A stretch of 64,000 nt of DNA from Staphylococcus carnosus (GTDB lineage: Bacteria; Bacillota; Bacilli; Staphylococcales; Staphylococcaceae): the NCBI RefSeq assembly GCF_900458435.1, contig NZ_UHCT01000001.1, positions 2,356,001 to 2,420,000 of the forward strand, read 5' to 3'. Position numbers and translations under genes: made by a program. The notes below the pieces were generated by a model. That model was not told the origin of the DNA and did not search any database. It saw only the letters and a program-made list of their open reading frames with translations. This document shows positions 9,453 through 21,042 of the stretch, piece by piece (position 1 is the stretch's first letter; every line of letters starts with the position of its first letter).

Positions 9453-10037
9453 TCATCTATAGTGTTCAAACTGTCTAAGCAATTTTTTCTTACAACGATG
9501 CAACGCATTATACACTGCTTTTTCATTGATACCTATCTTGTTTGCTATTTCCTTTGGGGAATAGTCATCCAATGTATATTGTACTACTTCTTGCTCTAAT
9601 TTGCTTAATTTCTTGCAGTAAGTCATTATATCCTTACATTTTTCTTCCATTATCAATTTTTCCTCAATACTGCGTTCTGAAACAGAAACATGATATTGAC
9701 TTACAGCTTCTTCTATCAGACATTGCCGTTGTTTGTCTAATCTTGTTTGCTTTCGATAATAATCATATTTTGAGGTCTTAATTAATCGGTTTAGAAAATG
9801 ATCAAAGGGTATCCTTGCTGAAAGTTTATATCTATCTATACTTCTGCAGATTCTGAGGAAGATATCTTGAAGTAAGTCATCGCAATCTGAAACTGCAATG
9901 CTGCGATTTTGAATACGCTGGCGAATTAATGGTTGTAATAAGATAAGCAGTTGATTAATGGCATCTGCATCATCTGCTTGTGCACGTGAAATTAACAGAG
10001 TGATTTTTGAAGAAATGTCATCCTGTTGCTGAGGCAT
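9453..10037 (-). CDS. sigH: Sigma-H-type RNA polymerase sigma factor
   Basis: This is a 194-residue alternative sigma factor in the position of staphylococcal sigH, the sigma factor for competence genes. Region 2 includes DLLQDIFLRICRSIDRY (54-70). The region 4 helix-turn-helix includes EIANKIGINEKAVYNALHRC (163-182). I start it at ATG 10035-10037 because a GGGAG site lies 7 bases upstream. The frame continues upstream to a TTG at 10097 that has no binding site. It ends the cysE-cysS-mrnC-rlmB-rae1 run and precedes the rpmG promoter. The sequence is only weakly like other sigma factors, as is usual for staphylococcal SigH. Confidence 0.88.
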   Translation of the reverse strand: MPQQQDDISSKITLLISRAQADDADAINQLLILLQPLIRQRIQNRSIAVSDCDDLLQDIFLRICRSIDRYKLSARIPFDHFLNRLIKTSKYDYYRKQTRLDKQRQCLIEEAVSQYHVSVSERSIEEKLIMEEKCKDIMTYCKKLSKLEQEVVQYTLDDYSPKEIANKIGINEKAVYNALHRCKKKLLRQFEHYR

Positions 10038-10108
10038 GAGGTCGCTCCCTTCCAAAAAAGTGAGATTATCATACCTGACATTTACTTCATTAATCAAATT
10101 GCATAATT

Positions 10109-10633
10109 TTATTTTTCATGGTCTCCGCGACGTATTTTTTCAAATTCTGTCAGCACATCATCTGAAAGTTGAATACGAGTTCGCGGCTTATTATTATCAA
10201 AGGTTTTCATAGATGTATTCACATGAGCTTCATTCAACTTTATATTTTGCCACATTTCTCTAGAGGGAATACGATAAGCACCTGTCCCAAAAATTGCATG
10301 TTGTTCACTTAAGTCGCTTGTCACAACAGCAATATGCGTAGTGTGCTTATCGTATAAATCATAAACGAGCCGTTCTATATAACTATCGGCTGTTTCATTT
10401 TCTTTAGTAAACACCGTTTTGATGCCATGATAGTAACTTACACTTTCATTACCTTCTTGTTCATAAGCATCGAACACACAAATGATTTCATCAGCTACTG
10501 CGGCATTATAATTTCCAATCGACAGCAATAATTTCTCTCTGGCTTCTTCTAAACTATCCTTAGCCAAATGTGTAAGATAGTCGCTTTGGCCTATCATATT
10601 ATAACCATCAATAATCAAATATCGGTCTTTCAT
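10109..10633 (-). CDS. rae1: Ribosome-associated endoribonuclease Rae1 (YacP), NYN domain
   Basis: This is a 174-residue protein of the YacP family. The Bacillus member Rae1 cuts mRNA in the ribosomal A site. The NYN/PIN-like fold is indicated by the N-terminal YLIIDGYNMIG and the later aspartates in ICVFDAYEQEG and VVTSDLSEQ. It lies 3 bases after rlmB and is followed by sigH, the conserved Firmicute arrangement. The ATG has CAGGTGA upstream, inside the end of rlmB. Cleavage on translating ribosomes is inferred from the family. Confidence 0.88.
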   Translation of the reverse strand: MKDRYLIIDGYNMIGQSDYLTHLAKDSLEEAREKLLLSIGNYNAAVADEIICVFDAYEQEGNESVSYYHGIKTVFTKENETADSYIERLVYDLYDKHTTHIAVVTSDLSEQHAIFGTGAYRIPSREMWQNIKLNEAHVNTSMKTFDNNKPRTRIQLSDDVLTEFEKIRRGDHEK

Positions 10634-10636
10634 GAT

Positions 10637-11380
10637 TTATTCACCTGCCGGATGGCGTTTGCGATAAATCTCATACATCATCAAGCTGGCAGCTACTGAT
10701 GCGTTTAAGCTGTTAATATGTCCCACCATTGGAATTTTAATATAAAAATCACACTTTTCTTTGACAAGTCGGCTCATACCGTGGCCTTCATTGCCAATTA
10801 CAATAGCAAGTGGCATGTCTGCTGCCATTTGTCGATAATCCGTAGCATTATCTGCAGCCGTTCCAGCTATCCAGTAGCCTTCATCTTTCAGTTGATCCAT
10901 CGTCTGTGATAAGTTTGTAACACGTACAACCGGCACATGCTGGATAGCACCTGCGGAAGCTTTGGCAACCGTTTGTGTTAAGGCAACTGAACGTCTTTTA
11001 GGAATAATCACACCATCTACTCCTGCAGCATCTGCAGTACGTAAGATAGAACCTAAGTTATGCGGATCTTCTAATCCATCCAATATCACTAGAGTCGGTA
11101 ATCCATCTTTATCTTTCAATTGAGCAAGAAGTTTATCTAAATCAGCATATTCATATGGTGCTACGAGTGCTGCCACACCTTGGTGGGGTGCTTCAGCTAA
11201 ATGGTCTAATTTTGATTTTGGGACAGTTTGTACAACGATTTTTTGATTTTTTGCATGTTTTAAAATTTCTTCAAGTTGTTGCTTTTTCACACCGTCTTGA
11301 ATCAAAATTTTATTAATAGGATGTCCTGTTGTGATTGCTTCTTTAACAGCATGACGTCCGACAATTACTGAATCTTCCAC
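10637..11380 (-). CDS. rlmB: 23S rRNA 2'-O-ribose methyltransferase RlmB (TrmH/SpoU family)
   Basis: This is a 247-residue SPOUT methyltransferase of the RlmB group, which methylates a guanosine in the peptidyl-transferase region of 23S rRNA. An N-terminal L30e-like RNA-binding domain is followed by the SPOUT knot motifs [29 protein letters not shown] and the C-terminal [16 protein letters not shown] start it at the GTG 11378-11380 ([12 protein letters not shown]), which has GGGAG at 8 bases and fits the family; earlier in-frame codons overlap that site. It lies 5 bases after mrnC. Confidence 0.94.
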   Translation of the reverse strand: MEDSVIVGRHAVKEAITTGHPINKILIQDGVKKQQLEEILKHAKNQKIVVQTVPKSKLDHLAEAPHQGVAALVAPYEYADLDKLLAQLKDKDGLPTLVILDGLEDPHNLGSILRTADAAGVDGVIIPKRRSVALTQTVAKASAGAIQHVPVVRVTNLSQTMDQLKDEGYWIAGTAADNATDYRQMAADMPLAIVIGNEGHGMSRLVKEKCDFYIKIPMVGHINSLNASVAASLMMYEIYRKRHPAGE

Positions 11381-11385
11381 ATCCA

Positions 11386-11787
11386 TCACTCCCTTTCTTC
11401 TACTGCAGCAACAATTGCTTCTAATAGTGCTTGCAGTCTGTCTTCCCTGTTTTCTAAATATAAAAAGCCTAAAACCGCTTCTAATCCAGAACTCTTACGG
11501 TAAGTTTGTACATCTGTATTTTTAGCTTTAGTATGACTTTTCGCATTACGCCCGCGTCGCACAATTTCTTGTTCTTCTTCTGTAAACCAGTCTTCATCGT
11601 TCAATTGGTCTAAAGTAGCCGCTTGGCTTTTAGCTGAAACATAGCGTTTTGCTTGCTGATGCAATCGATTCGGTTTGGCACGTAATTTTAAAATAATATG
11701 CTTTCGGACAAATTGATCTAAAACCGCATCACCCATATATGCTAATGATAATGGGTTCAGCAGTTTTACCTGATTAGTATTATCCAC
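11386..11787 (-). CDS. mrnC: Mini-ribonuclease III
   Basis: This is a 133-residue RNase III domain without a double-stranded-RNA-binding domain, the Mini-III enzyme that matures 23S rRNA ends in Firmicutes. The signature [17 protein letters not shown] and the later [15 protein letters not shown] carry the acidic catalytic residues of the family. The start is GTG (11785-11787), giving [13 protein letters not shown]. It overlaps the end of cysS by 8 bases and has only a weak binding site, so it is probably translated by coupling. Confidence 0.94.
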   Translation of the reverse strand: MDNTNQVKLLNPLSLAYMGDAVLDQFVRKHIILKLRAKPNRLHQQAKRYVSAKSQAATLDQLNDEDWFTEEEQEIVRRGRNAKSHTKAKNTDVQTYRKSSGLEAVLGFLYLENREDRLQALLEAIVAAVEERE

Positions 11788-13180
11788 GTTTAAATCTCAC
11801 GCCTTGTGCTGTGTCTTCAAGAATAATATTTTGCGCTTTTAATTGATCACGAATTTCATCAGCACGTGCGAAATCTTTATTTTTTCTAGCTTCATTACGT
11901 TCTTCAATCAATGCTTCAATATCTTCATCCAACAATTCATCTTGTTGTTTGCCTTTCAATGGTATACCTAAAACATCACTGAAAATTTGGAAGACCTCTT
12001 TAAAGCGTTCGATTACTTTTTTAGAAGTTGTGTTTTCTAGTACATATTTATTTGCTAATTTAGCCAAATCATACCAAGTAGTAATCGCGTTAGCTGTATT
12101 GAAATCGTCGTCCATTACCTTTTCAAATTGTGCAAGTAATTGATCGATTTGCTCAATATATTCAGATTGATCTTCAATGTCAGTTGCAATCGCTTCGCGT
12201 TCTTCAATTGCTTGATAACTATTACGGATACGTTCTAAACCGCTTTTCGCAGATTCTACTAATTCCATATTGTAGTTGATTGGGCTGCGGTAATGTACGC
12301 TGATCATGAAGAAACGTAATACATCTGGATCTACTTCTTTAATAATATCGTGTACCAATACAAAGTTCCCTAATGATTTACTCATTTTTTCATTGTCGAT
12401 ATTAATGAATCCATTATGCATCCAATAGTTTGCAAACGGTGCATGGTTATGTGCTTCTGATTGTGCAATTTCATTTTCATGATGCGGGAATTGCAAATCA
12501 CTGCCGCCTGCATGAATATCAATTGTTTCACCAAGTTCATTATAAGCCATTACAGAGCATTCGATATGCCAGCCCGGACGGCCTTTGCCAAATGGGCTAT
12601 CCCAGCTGATTTCGCCCGGTTTTGCTTTTTTCCATAATGTGAAATCTAATGCATCTTCTTTTTGTTCACCAGATTCAATACGCGCTCCGACTTTTAAATC
12701 ATCAATAGATTGGTGACTTAATTTACCGTAACCTTCAAATTTACGTGTACGGAAATAAACATCGCCGCCACTTTCATAAGCGTATCCTTTATCCACTAAA
12801 TCTTTAATGAATTCGATAATGTCATCCATATGGTTCATAACACGTGGATTTGAAGTTGCTTTTTTAACATTTAAAGCACCTGTATCTTCATAGAAAGCTT
12901 GGATATAGCGATCTGCAATTTCAGGTACACTTTCATTCAACTCTTTTGAACGTTTGATTAATTTGTCATCTACATCTGTAAAGTTAGAAACATAGTTGAC
13001 ATCATAACCTTTATATTCGAAATAACGGCGCACCACATCATAGTTAATAGCAGGACGTGCATTACCGATATGAATATAGTTGTAGACAGTCGGTCCGCAA
13101 ACATACATTTTAACCTTGCCTGGTTCTAATGGTTCGAAAGGTTCTTTTTGTCGTGTCAGTGTATTATATAATGTAATCAT
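11780..13180 (-). CDS. cysS: Cysteinyl-tRNA synthetase
   Basis: This is the 466-residue class I synthetase that charges tRNA-Cys. The HIGN motif lies at residues 37-40, the zinc ligand C28 in [10 protein letters not shown], and KMSKS in the second half. I start it at ATG 13178-13180 ([12 protein letters not shown]), which has GGAGAG at 7 bases. An ATG five codons upstream has no site. It overlaps the 3' end of cysE by 17 bases. With cysE it is under the cysteine T-box at 13824-14025. Confidence 0.97.
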   Translation of the reverse strand: MITLYNTLTRQKEPFEPLEPGKVKMYVCGPTVYNYIHIGNARPAINYDVVRRYFEYKGYDVNYVSNFTDVDDKLIKRSKELNESVPEIADRYIQAFYEDTGALNVKKATSNPRVMNHMDDIIEFIKDLVDKGYAYESGGDVYFRTRKFEGYGKLSHQSIDDLKVGARIESGEQKEDALDFTLWKKAKPGEISWDSPFGKGRPGWHIECSVMAYNELGETIDIHAGGSDLQFPHHENEIAQSEAHNHAPFANYWMHNGFINIDNEKMSKSLGNFVLVHDIIKEVDPDVLRFFMISVHYRSPINYNMELVESAKSGLERIRNSYQAIEEREAIATDIEDQSEYIEQIDQLLAQFEKVMDDDFNTANAITTWYDLAKLANKYVLENTTSKKVIERFKEVFQIFSDVLGIPLKGKQQDELLDEDIEALIEERNEARKNKDFARADEIRDQLKAQNIILEDTAQGVRFKRG

Positions 13181-13805
13181 CTTGAATCTCTCCATTCTTA
13201 ACTTGCTCTAGTTGCTTTTCTAACTGTTTCATTTGTTCGTAAATTGGATCTGGCAGATTGAGGTGATCAAAGTTTTTACCGATTCGTTTACCATGTTGTT
13301 TTACAATATGACCTGGAATACCAACAACCGTTGTATAACTTGGTACATTTTGCAATACGACAGAGTTTGCTCCGATATTAACATTAGAATCTACTTTGAT
13401 GTTACCTAAAATTTTAGAACCTGCTGCAATGAGTACGTTGTCTCCGATATCAGGATGGCGTTTACCTTTTTCTTTACCAGTACCGCCTAGTGTCACGCCT
13501 TGATAAATGGTAACGTTATCGCCTATTGTACAAGTCTCCCCGATAACCACACCCATACCATGGTCAATAAACAATCTCTTTCCAATTTTAGCCCCTGGAT
13601 GAATTTCAATACCTGTAAAAAAACGTGATACTTGTGAAATAATTCGTGCAGCTACGTAATGTTGCTTATTATATAATTTATGTGCCACCAAGTGACTCCA
13701 AACTGCATGTAGACCTGCATATGTTGTTGCAACTTCAAATGATGTTCTCGCAGCAGGGTCTTGTTCAAATACCATTTTTATATCGTCTCTCATTCTTTTA
13801 AACAC
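13164..13805 (-). CDS. cysE: Serine O-acetyltransferase
   Basis: This is a 213-residue serine acetyltransferase that makes O-acetylserine for cysteine synthesis; the next step is CysK, encoded at 46397. It has the helical N-terminal domain and the left-handed hexapeptide-repeat region with the active-site [20 protein letters not shown]. It starts with GTG (13803-13805) because AGGAGG stands 7 bases upstream. It is the first gene of the cysE-cysS-mrnC-rlmB-rae1-sigH run. Placement behind a cysteine T-box couples cysteine synthesis and charging to uncharged tRNA-Cys. Confidence 0.97.
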   Translation of the reverse strand: MFKRMRDDIKMVFEQDPAARTSFEVATTYAGLHAVWSHLVAHKLYNKQHYVAARIISQVSRFFTGIEIHPGAKIGKRLFIDHGMGVVIGETCTIGDNVTIYQGVTLGGTGKEKGKRHPDIGDNVLIAAGSKILGNIKVDSNVNIGANSVVLQNVPSYTTVVGIPGHIVKQHGKRIGKNFDHLNLPDPIYEQMKQLEKQLEQVKNGEIQDDYII

Positions 13806-13823
13806 GTTGTTCCCTCCTAATTA

Positions 13824-14025
13824 TAAAAAAAGCACCTCTAACAACTTAATGTCAGAGGTGCCATCGCACGGTTCCACTCTTCTTCAGCATGTTCCAATGA
13901 CAATTAATCGTCTTGCACATACTCTCAATAATCCCGTATTTACTATTTAAGTACACCAAGGTGCATTCAATCATATTTATGATGTGCTCACAGCCCCCGC
14001 ACACTCTCTGGACATAAAATATCAT
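13824..14025 (-). promoter_or_regulatory. T-box riboswitch, cysteine-specific
   Basis: The leader of cysE-cysS shows the T-box hallmarks on the minus strand. The T-box core is AGAGTGGAACC (TGGAACC at 13870-13876), followed by a terminator stem (13832-13842 with 13851-13861) and a T-run. Upstream is a stem I region with AGAGAG and GGCTGTGAGC. The specifier reads GAA-TGC-ACC, with TGC (Cys) at 13963-13965. Uncharged tRNA-Cys should pair with this codon and the core to prevent termination. Confidence 0.93.
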
Positions 14026-14095
14026 CTACTAATCCTTAGTAATCACCTTTAATAATAGGTGGTTTATTTCAAAAATTCAAGCAACTTTGTGATAA

Positions 14096-15550
14096 TTAAA
14101 GATATTTTTTCAAGCGTGTCAACACTTTTTCTTTACCTAATACTTCAATTGTATTCGGTAATTCCGGCCCATGCATTTCACCAGTAACTGCTACACGAAT
14201 CGGCATAAATAATTGTTTACCTTTAATACCAGTTTCTTTTTGAACTTCTTTAATTGTTTTTTTGATTTCAGCCGCTTCAAACGGTTCTAATGCTTCTAAT
14301 TTACCATATAAATGATTCATCAATTCAGGTACTTGTTCTCCGTTGATAACTTCTTTTTCTTCTTCATCTAATTCGATTTCGTCACGGAAGAACATTTCAG
14401 ATAACGGTACAATTTCACCTGCATAGCTCATTTCTTTTTGGTATAAACCAATCAATTTACGACCCCATTCTAAATCTGCTTCAGAAGGAGATTCAGGAAT
14501 TAAGCCAGCATTGATCAAGTGAGGCAATGCCAATTCAAATACTTTTTCAGAGTCTTTTTGTTTCATATATTGGTTGTTAACCCAAGCTAATTTTTTCTTA
14601 TCGAAGAAAGCTGGTGATTTTTGCAAACGGTTTTCATCGAAGATTTTAATGAATTCTTCTTTAGAGAAGATTTCTTCTTCGCCTTCTGGAGACCAGCCAA
14701 GCAATGTAATAAAGTTGAACAATGCTTCAGGCAAGTAACCTAAGTCGCGGTATTGTTCGATGAATTGCAAGATTTGGCCATCACGTTTACTTAATTTTTT
14801 GCGTTGTTCGTTTACAATAAGTGAGATATGACCAAAACGTGGCGGTTCCCAACCGAATGCTTCATAAATCATTAATTGTTTAGGTGTATTTGACACATGG
14901 TCATCACCACGAATAACATCAGAAATTTCCATGTAATGGTCATCTGCTGCTACCGCAAAGTTATAAGTCGGTACGCCGTCTTTTTTCACGATAACCCAGT
15001 CACCGATATTATCTGATTCAAATGATACTTCGCCTTTAACCATATCATCAAATTTGTATACTTTGCCTTTAGGCACACGGAAACGAATTGAAGGCTGACG
15101 TCCTTCTGCTTCAAATGCCGCTTGTTCTTCAGCTGTTAAATGAGCGTGTTTTCCAGCGTAACGCGGTGTTTCACCACGTGTAATTTGTTCTTCACGTTCT
15201 TGTTCTAATTCTTCTTCTGTCATATAACATTTATAAGCTTTGTCTTCTGCTAATAATTGTTCAACTAAAGGATCATAGAATTTCGCACGTTCTGATTGGC
15301 GGTAAGGACCATAACCTTTGTCTTTATCTACAGATTCATCCCACTCAAGACCTAACCATTCCAAATTGCTGAATTGAGAAGATTCACCATCATCTAGATT
15401 ACGTTTTTTATCAGTATCTTCAATACGTACGATAAAATCTCCATCATAATGTTTAGCATATAAGTAGTTGAATAGTGCTGTTCTGGCGTTTCCGATATGC
15501 AAATAACCAGTTGGACTTGGTGCATATCTTACTCTTACGCGTTCACTCAT
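14096..15550 (-). CDS. gltX: Glutamyl-tRNA synthetase
   Basis: This is a 484-residue class I synthetase that charges tRNA-Glu, and probably also tRNA-Gln for later amidation, as in other Firmicutes. The HIGN motif is at residues 18-21 and the KLSKRDG motif near the middle. I start it at ATG 15548-15550 ([15 protein letters not shown]), preceded by AGGAGTGA. The longer frame to 15607 lacks a site and adds residues foreign to the family. About 290 bases separate it from yacL, with a probable promoter at 15688-15716. Confidence 0.97.
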   Translation of the reverse strand: MSERVRVRYAPSPTGYLHIGNARTALFNYLYAKHYDGDFIVRIEDTDKKRNLDDGESSQFSNLEWLGLEWDESVDKDKGYGPYRQSERAKFYDPLVEQLLAEDKAYKCYMTEEELEQEREEQITRGETPRYAGKHAHLTAEEQAAFEAEGRQPSIRFRVPKGKVYKFDDMVKGEVSFESDNIGDWVIVKKDGVPTYNFAVAADDHYMEISDVIRGDDHVSNTPKQLMIYEAFGWEPPRFGHISLIVNEQRKKLSKRDGQILQFIEQYRDLGYLPEALFNFITLLGWSPEGEEEIFSKEEFIKIFDENRLQKSPAFFDKKKLAWVNNQYMKQKDSEKVFELALPHLINAGLIPESPSEADLEWGRKLIGLYQKEMSYAGEIVPLSEMFFRDEIELDEEEKEVINGEQVPELMNHLYGKLEALEPFEAAEIKKTIKEVQKETGIKGKQLFMPIRVAVTGEMHGPELPNTIEVLGKEKVLTRLKKYL

Positions 15551-15687
15551 TATATAGTTCACTCCTGTTTTTATTGTTTTTAGGAAAAAAGAAAACTGGG
15601 AAAGCAATCTGCCTCCCTACGTTTTTCAATTCATCCATATTTATATAGAATGCTTGTGTATTCAGTGCCGTATCATTACATCATTTT

Positions 15688-15716
15688 ATTATAGTTATAA
15701 TCTACTCGGTGCACAA
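15688..15716 (-). promoter_or_regulatory. Probable promoter of gltX
   Basis: A perfect TATAAT (15688-15693) has a 17-base spacer to a weak TTGTGC (15711-15716) on the minus strand. It lies in the 293-base gap between yacL and gltX. I see no other clear element in that gap. Confidence 0.5.
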
Positions 15717-15843
15717 AAATCATCAGGCAATTCTGTACCCATTCTTACTTATTGTAGCATTACAAACAGTATTTGGTAAGCCTAATGCTTGCAAAAATCT
15801 CGTTGCTATGACTAAAAAATTGATACGATAAAATACATCTTGC

Positions 15844-16902
15844 TTAGATTAATTTCGCAAATATGATACGTCCTGATGAAGTTTGTAAAATACTTGTGAT
15901 TTCAATATCAACATGTTTACCGACGTATGCTTTCGCATCATCAATGACCACCATTGTACCGTCTTCTAAATAACCCACGCCTTGTCCAGGTTCTTTACCC
16001 ATTTTGGTAAGCAGCAGATTCAACTGGTCCCCTTGACGGACAGTCGGTTTCACAGCTTCTGATAAATCATTGACATTCAATACTTTTACGCCTTGGACAT
16101 GACAAATTTTATTTAAATTGAAGTCAGTTGTAATGACATCGGCTTTATATTTATGTGCAAGTTTAATTAACAAAGCATCGATATCATTATAAGATTTTTG
16201 AGGATGTATGATTCGTGTGGGATATGAAGCATCGTGTATTTGATTCAATATATCTAAACCGTGTTGCCCTTTATCTCTCTTCACGCTATCTGTAGAATCT
16301 GCAACGATTTGCAGCTCATTAATCACACCTTGCGGAATCAATATTTCTCCGTCTAAAAATCCGCATTTAATCACATCTAAAATTCTGCCGTCAATTACTG
16401 CACTTGTGTCTATAATTTTAGGTGCGGCACTATAAGTATTCAAGTGTGCAGAACGCGCCATCTTTTCAGGTAAAAACATCAACATCTCGTCTCGTTTTTT
16501 CAAGCCGAATTGGAAACCTAAATAACTCAAGAATACTGTAATGATAATAGGTAAAACATGAAGAAATAATGAAGAACCGATTAAATTTAAAATAAAAGAA
16601 ATCATTACAGAGATTAATAAGCCCATAATCAAGCCAATTGCAGCAAATAAAATTTCGATTGCACTATGGCGCATAATAAAATATTCAAGTTTGCGCAAAC
16701 TTTTAATAACACGCGGAATAAACACCCCGAAAATGATAAAGAATAATACGATACCAATTAAACTGATAATATATTTATTTGTCAGCCAAGGGTATGCATT
16801 GAGTACCCCTGTATCTCTCGCTACTGACGGAATAATGACTACACCTAATGCAGCGCCCAAAATAGCATAGCTCGCCACTACAATCATTTTAATAATATTC
16901 AC
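15844..16902 (-). CDS. Membrane protein with PIN and TRAM domains (YacL family)
   Basis: This is a 352-residue membrane protein of the YacL family. Four hydrophobic segments lie in about the first 150 residues. They are followed by a PIN-type nuclease domain with acidic residues (KIIDTSAVIDGRILD, later VITTDFNLN) and a C-terminal TRAM-like domain (VDIEITSILQTSSGRIIFAKLI). The start is GTG with AGGGGG at 7 bases. It follows radA by 30 bases, a conserved Firmicute pairing. The RNA target, if any, is not known to me. Confidence 0.85.
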   Translation of the reverse strand: MNIIKMIVVASYAILGAALGVVIIPSVARDTGVLNAYPWLTNKYIISLIGIVLFFIIFGVFIPRVIKSLRKLEYFIMRHSAIEILFAAIGLIMGLLISVMISFILNLIGSSLFLHVLPIIITVFLSYLGFQFGLKKRDEMLMFLPEKMARSAHLNTYSAAPKIIDTSAVIDGRILDVIKCGFLDGEILIPQGVINELQIVADSTDSVKRDKGQHGLDILNQIHDASYPTRIIHPQKSYNDIDALLIKLAHKYKADVITTDFNLNKICHVQGVKVLNVNDLSEAVKPTVRQGDQLNLLLTKMGKEPGQGVGYLEDGTMVVIDDAKAYVGKHVDIEITSILQTSSGRIIFAKLI

Positions 16903-16932
16903 GCTGATGCCCCCTCTCTTTCCTTACTTGTT

Positions 16933-18303
16933 TCAGCGTTTCATTAATGCGAAATCCAGCGCTTCGTGCACGCTCGTTACACCAATTACTTGAATACCCT
17001 CAGGAAAATCCCAACCACCGCTATTGGTTTTAGGGATAATCACACGTTTAAATCCAAGTTTTGCGGCTTCTTGTACACGCTGTTCGATACGTGAAACGCG
17101 ACGCACTTCACCTGTTAAACCAACCTCACCCACATAACAATCCATGCCATTTACGGGTTGGTCTTTAAAGCTGGAAGCGATTGCTGCAATCAGGGCTAAG
17201 TCAACAGCTGGTTCAGTCAGTCTCACTCCGCCTGCTACTTTGATATAAGCATCTTGCTGCTGCAGTAAGTAACTTTCTTTTTTCTCAAGTACAGCCATCA
17301 ATAAATTTAAACGGTTATGATCAATACCCGTTGCCATTCGTCTCGGGTTATTGAAAGTTGTAGGTGTTACTAATGCTTGTACTTCAATCAATAACGGACG
17401 TGTACCTTCCATGGTCGGCACAATTGTAGAACCTGCCACATTAGTAGACCGTTCTTCTAAAAACATTTCCGATGGGTTTTTAACACCTTTCAAACCGCTA
17501 TGTTTCATTTCGAAAATACCCATTTCATTGGTAGAACCAAAACGGTTTTTAACTGCACGTAAAATACGGTACGCATGATGTTCGTCACCTTCGAAATACA
17601 ATACAGTATCTACCATGTGCTCTAGTAATCTCGGACCTGCAATCTGACCTTCTTTAGTCACGTGACCGACAATGAAAGTCGCAATATTCATTTGTTTAGC
17701 AATACCCATTAAAATTTGCGTACTTTCTCGTACTTGCGATACAGAACCTGGCGCAGAGTTGATATCCGGATGATAAATTGTTTGAATAGAATCTACTACG
17801 ACTAAATCAGGTTCAGTCTGTTTGACCGCTTCTTTAATCACTTCTAAATCCGTTTCTGCAAACACATTCAAATTACTTGAATCTTCATCTAAACGGTCTG
17901 CTCGTAATTTAGTTTGGTTCAGTGATTCCTCACCTGTTATATATAAAACTTTTTTATTTTGTGATAATGCTGAACAGATTTGCAACAGCAATGTTGATTT
18001 ACCAATACCAGGATCACCGCCAATTAAGACAAGCGAACCTTGTACAATACCGCCACCTAATACTCTATCGAATTCAGGGGAACTCGTTTTGATACGAGGT
18101 GTAGTTTCATTTTGTACTTGGTTAAGCTTGGTAACTTTTGCTGTTTGTTCTCGTGTACGCATGCCTCTTCCACTTGGCGCTTCTTTTTTCTCAATAATTT
18201 CTTCCATTTGGTTCCAAGCACCACAATTAGGACATTTTCCCATCCATTTAGGGGATTGATAGCCACATGCCATACATTCAAAAATAACTTTCTTTTTTGC
18301 CAA
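16933..18303 (-). CDS. radA: DNA repair protein RadA
   Basis: This is a 456-residue RecA-like ATPase that helps branch migration in recombinational repair. It has an N-terminal zinc finger (C10, C13, C24, C27), the Walker A loop [10 protein letters not shown], the RadA-specific KNRFG motif in [13 protein letters not shown], and a C-terminal Lon-protease-like domain. The start is TTG with AGGAGG at 7 bases. It lies downstream of clpC but behind a terminator, so it may have its own promoter in the 18304-18495 gap, where I could not find a convincing one. Confidence 0.97.
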   Translation of the reverse strand: MAKKKVIFECMACGYQSPKWMGKCPNCGAWNQMEEIIEKKEAPSGRGMRTREQTAKVTKLNQVQNETTPRIKTSSPEFDRVLGGGIVQGSLVLIGGDPGIGKSTLLLQICSALSQNKKVLYITGEESLNQTKLRADRLDEDSSNLNVFAETDLEVIKEAVKQTEPDLVVVDSIQTIYHPDINSAPGSVSQVRESTQILMGIAKQMNIATFIVGHVTKEGQIAGPRLLEHMVDTVLYFEGDEHHAYRILRAVKNRFGSTNEMGIFEMKHSGLKGVKNPSEMFLEERSTNVAGSTIVPTMEGTRPLLIEVQALVTPTTFNNPRRMATGIDHNRLNLLMAVLEKKESYLLQQQDAYIKVAGGVRLTEPAVDLALIAAIASSFKDQPVNGMDCYVGEVGLTGEVRRVSRIEQRVQEAAKLGFKRVIIPKTNSGGWDFPEGIQVIGVTSVHEALDFALMKR

Positions 18304-18495
18304 ATTGACACCTCCTGTTTTTATGTGAAAAGCATAATTATTTTACACCTTTACTATACTAAATTCCATCTATAATAATTGACTGAAATATAACTGCACT
18401 TTCAAGAACTGCTTCCAAAATACAATCTTTTATTTTAATGCTATATTACATCATATCAGATTTTAATTTTTTACAGTATTTCAAAAGCATAAAGA

Positions 18496-18532
18496 AAGAG
18501 CACACACTGCTTTTTAAAGCAGCGCATGCTCT
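18496..18532 (-). terminator. Terminator after clpC
   Basis: Nested pairing of AGAGCA/TGCTCT (18497-18502 with 18527-18532) and CTGCTTT/AAAGCAG (18507-18513 with 18516-18522) is followed by a T-rich stretch on the minus strand. It ends the ctsR-mcsA-mcsB-clpC transcript. Confidence 0.8.
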
Positions 18533-18565
18533 TCTTTTTATTCATTCAATTAATGATAACTACTC

Positions 18566-21031
18566 TTATGCTTTTGTAGCAGTTTCAACTGTTTCTTCAG
18601 TTTCACGATCATTGATGTTGTATTCGAATTTTTCACCATTATGGTCAACGACTACATCTTTACCTTCTAATTGGTTACCGTCTAAGATTAATTCACTCAA
18701 GTTGTCTTCAACTGTTTTTTGAATTGCTCTGATAAGTGGACGTGCACCATATTGAGGGTCATAGCCTTCTTCAGCAATTTTTTCTTTCGCTTTTTCAGTT
18801 ACGCTGATATTAATATCTTGTTCTGATAAGCGGTCTGTAAGTTTATTAACCATTTTAGTTACAATTTCTTTCAATTCATCTTTATTAAGTTTGTGGAAGA
18901 CAATAATGTCATCTACACGGTTCAAGAATTCAGGACGGAAAGCATTTTTCAATTCTTTCAACATTGTACTGCGAATTGTTTCGTAGTCTTGTCCTTCTGA
19001 AGAACCGCCGCCAAAGCCAGTAAAGCGTTGGTCTTGTAATTCTTGTGCACCGACGTTAGAAGTCATAACAATTACTGTGTTACGGAAATCTACTCTGCGT
19101 CCTTTAGTATCAGTTAAGAAACCATCATCAAGCACTTGAAGCAAGATGTTGAATACATCTGGGTGTGCTTTTTCGATTTCATCGAAAAGAATAACTGAGT
19201 AAGGTTTACGTCTTACTTTTTCAGTTAATTGACCACCATCATCATGACCTACATAGCCTGGAGGGGCACCTACTAAACGACTGACTGCGTGTTTTTCCAT
19301 GAACTCACTCATATCAACACGAATCATTGCATCTTCGTCTCCGAACATTGATTCTGCTAAAGCACGTGCTAATTCAGTTTTACCTACACCAGTTGGTCCT
19401 AAGAAGATAAAGCTTCCGATTGGACGTTTAGGATCTTTCAATCCAGCACGCGCACGTCTTACAGCTTTACTGATTGAAGTAACTGCGTCTTTTTGACCGA
19501 TAACACGTTCATGCAATGTGTCTTCTAAGTTCAATAGACGTTCAGATTCAGTTTCATTTAGACGAGTCAATGGAATACCAGTCCATCCAGCAATCACTTC
19601 AGCGATATCATTTTCGCTTAATGTTGTGTTAGAACCGCCTTGTGCATTTTTCCATTCGTTTTTAGCGTCTTCATATTGTTTTTCTAATTTAGTTTGTTTA
19701 TCACGAAGGTTTGCAGCATTTTCGAATTCTTGAGAATGTACAGCTGCATCTTTTTCGTTTTTAACTTTTTCAATTTCTTGTTCGATTTCTTTCAAGTTTG
19801 TTGGTGTTGTATGACTTTTTAGTCTTACTTTTGAACTTGCTTCATCGATTAAGTCGATTGCTTTGTCTGGTAAGAAACGATCTGAAACATAACGGTCACT
19901 TAAACGTGCTGCTGCTTCGATTGCTTCATCAGAGATATTAATACGGTGATGTGCTTCATAACGATCACGTAAACCTTTTAAGATAGAAACTGTATCTTCA
20001 ACAGTTGGTTCATCTACTTGAACAGGTTGGAAACGACGTTCTAACGCTGCATCTTTTTCAATGTGTTTACGATATTCGTCTAATGTTGTAGCACCGATTG
20101 CTTGCAATTCACCACGTGCTAATGCTGGTTTCAAGATATTAGATGCATCAATTGCACCTTCTGCGCCACCTGCACCGATTAAAGTATGCAATTCATCGAT
20201 GAATAAGATAACGTCGCCAACTTGGTGAATTTCTTCCATCACTTTTTTAAGTCTTTCTTCAAATTCACCGCGGTATTTTGTACCAGCGACTACAGTACCC
20301 ATGTCTAATGACATTACACGTTTATCTTTTAATGTTTCAGGTACTTCATTATTTACAATTGCTTGTGCTAAGCCTTCTGCAATTGCTGTTTTACCAACAC
20401 CAGGTTCACCAATTAATACTGGGTTGTTTTTAGTACGACGACTTAAAACTTCAATCACACGTGTGATTTCTGTATCGCGTCCGACAACCGGATCTAATGT
20501 GCCGTCTTTTGCGATTACTGTTAAGTCACGTGCTAAACCATCTAATGTTGGTGTATTATTTGATTTTGTTGCTTGCGCATTTTTGTTGCTCATTTCAGGG
20601 CTGCCAAGTGCTTTTACTACTTGTGCGCGTGCTTTTGTAATATTTAAATCCAAGTTAGCAAATACACGTGCTGCTACGCCTTCATTTTCACGGATTAAAC
20701 CGAGCAAGATATGCTCTGTTCCAACGAAATTATGGTGAAGTTTACGTGCTTCATCCATTGAAAGTTCAATAACTTTCTTAGCTCTTGGCGTATAGTGCAA
20801 TGTGCCGACTTGTTCTTGGCCTTGTCCAATTAATTTTTCTACTTCTGCTACTACAAGGTCTTCTGTAATACCGAAACTTTCTAATACTTTTGCTGCAATA
20901 CCTTCTGGTTCTTTCATTAAACCAAGAAGTAAGTGTTCAGTTCCGATATTTGAATGATTCAAACGAATCGCTTCTTCTTGTGCATGTGCTAATACACGTT
21001 GTGCACGTTCTGTAAGTCTGCCGAATAACAT
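18566..21031 (-). CDS. clpC: ATP-dependent Clp protease ATPase subunit ClpC
   Basis: This is the 821-residue Hsp100 unfoldase that feeds ClpP and depends on adaptors such as MecA or on arginine-phosphorylated substrates made by McsB. Two Clp N-terminal repeats are followed by AAA+ domain 1 (Walker A GEPGVGKT at 208-215). A middle region with a UVR-like coiled coil comes next (about 420-455), then AAA+ domain 2 (GPTGVGKT). The full family length is present. It is the last gene of the CtsR operon, 11 bases after mcsB. Confidence 0.98.
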   Translation of the reverse strand: MLFGRLTERAQRVLAHAQEEAIRLNHSNIGTEHLLLGLMKEPEGIAAKVLESFGITEDLVVAEVEKLIGQGQEQVGTLHYTPRAKKVIELSMDEARKLHHNFVGTEHILLGLIRENEGVAARVFANLDLNITKARAQVVKALGSPEMSNKNAQATKSNNTPTLDGLARDLTVIAKDGTLDPVVGRDTEITRVIEVLSRRTKNNPVLIGEPGVGKTAIAEGLAQAIVNNEVPETLKDKRVMSLDMGTVVAGTKYRGEFEERLKKVMEEIHQVGDVILFIDELHTLIGAGGAEGAIDASNILKPALARGELQAIGATTLDEYRKHIEKDAALERRFQPVQVDEPTVEDTVSILKGLRDRYEAHHRINISDEAIEAAARLSDRYVSDRFLPDKAIDLIDEASSKVRLKSHTTPTNLKEIEQEIEKVKNEKDAAVHSQEFENAANLRDKQTKLEKQYEDAKNEWKNAQGGSNTTLSENDIAEVIAGWTGIPLTRLNETESERLLNLEDTLHERVIGQKDAVTSISKAVRRARAGLKDPKRPIGSFIFLGPTGVGKTELARALAESMFGDEDAMIRVDMSEFMEKHAVSRLVGAPPGYVGHDDGGQLTEKVRRKPYSVILFDEIEKAHPDVFNILLQVLDDGFLTDTKGRRVDFRNTVIVMTSNVGAQELQDQRFTGFGGGSSEGQDYETIRSTMLKELKNAFRPEFLNRVDDIIVFHKLNKDELKEIVTKMVNKLTDRLSEQDINISVTEKAKEKIAEEGYDPQYGARPLIRAIQKTVEDNLSELILDGNQLEGKDVVVDHNGEKFEYNINDRETEETVETATKA

Positions 21032-21042
21032 AGCATAACCTC

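Noticed and set aside
10037..10097. A 20-residue N-terminal extension of sigH starting at TTG 10097.
   Set aside because: There is no ribosome binding site before the TTG, while the ATG at 10037 has GGGAG at the right distance.
18304..18495. A promoter for radA in the gap after clpC.
   Set aside because: Several partial -10 boxes exist but none has a -35 box at proper spacing, so I did not list one.
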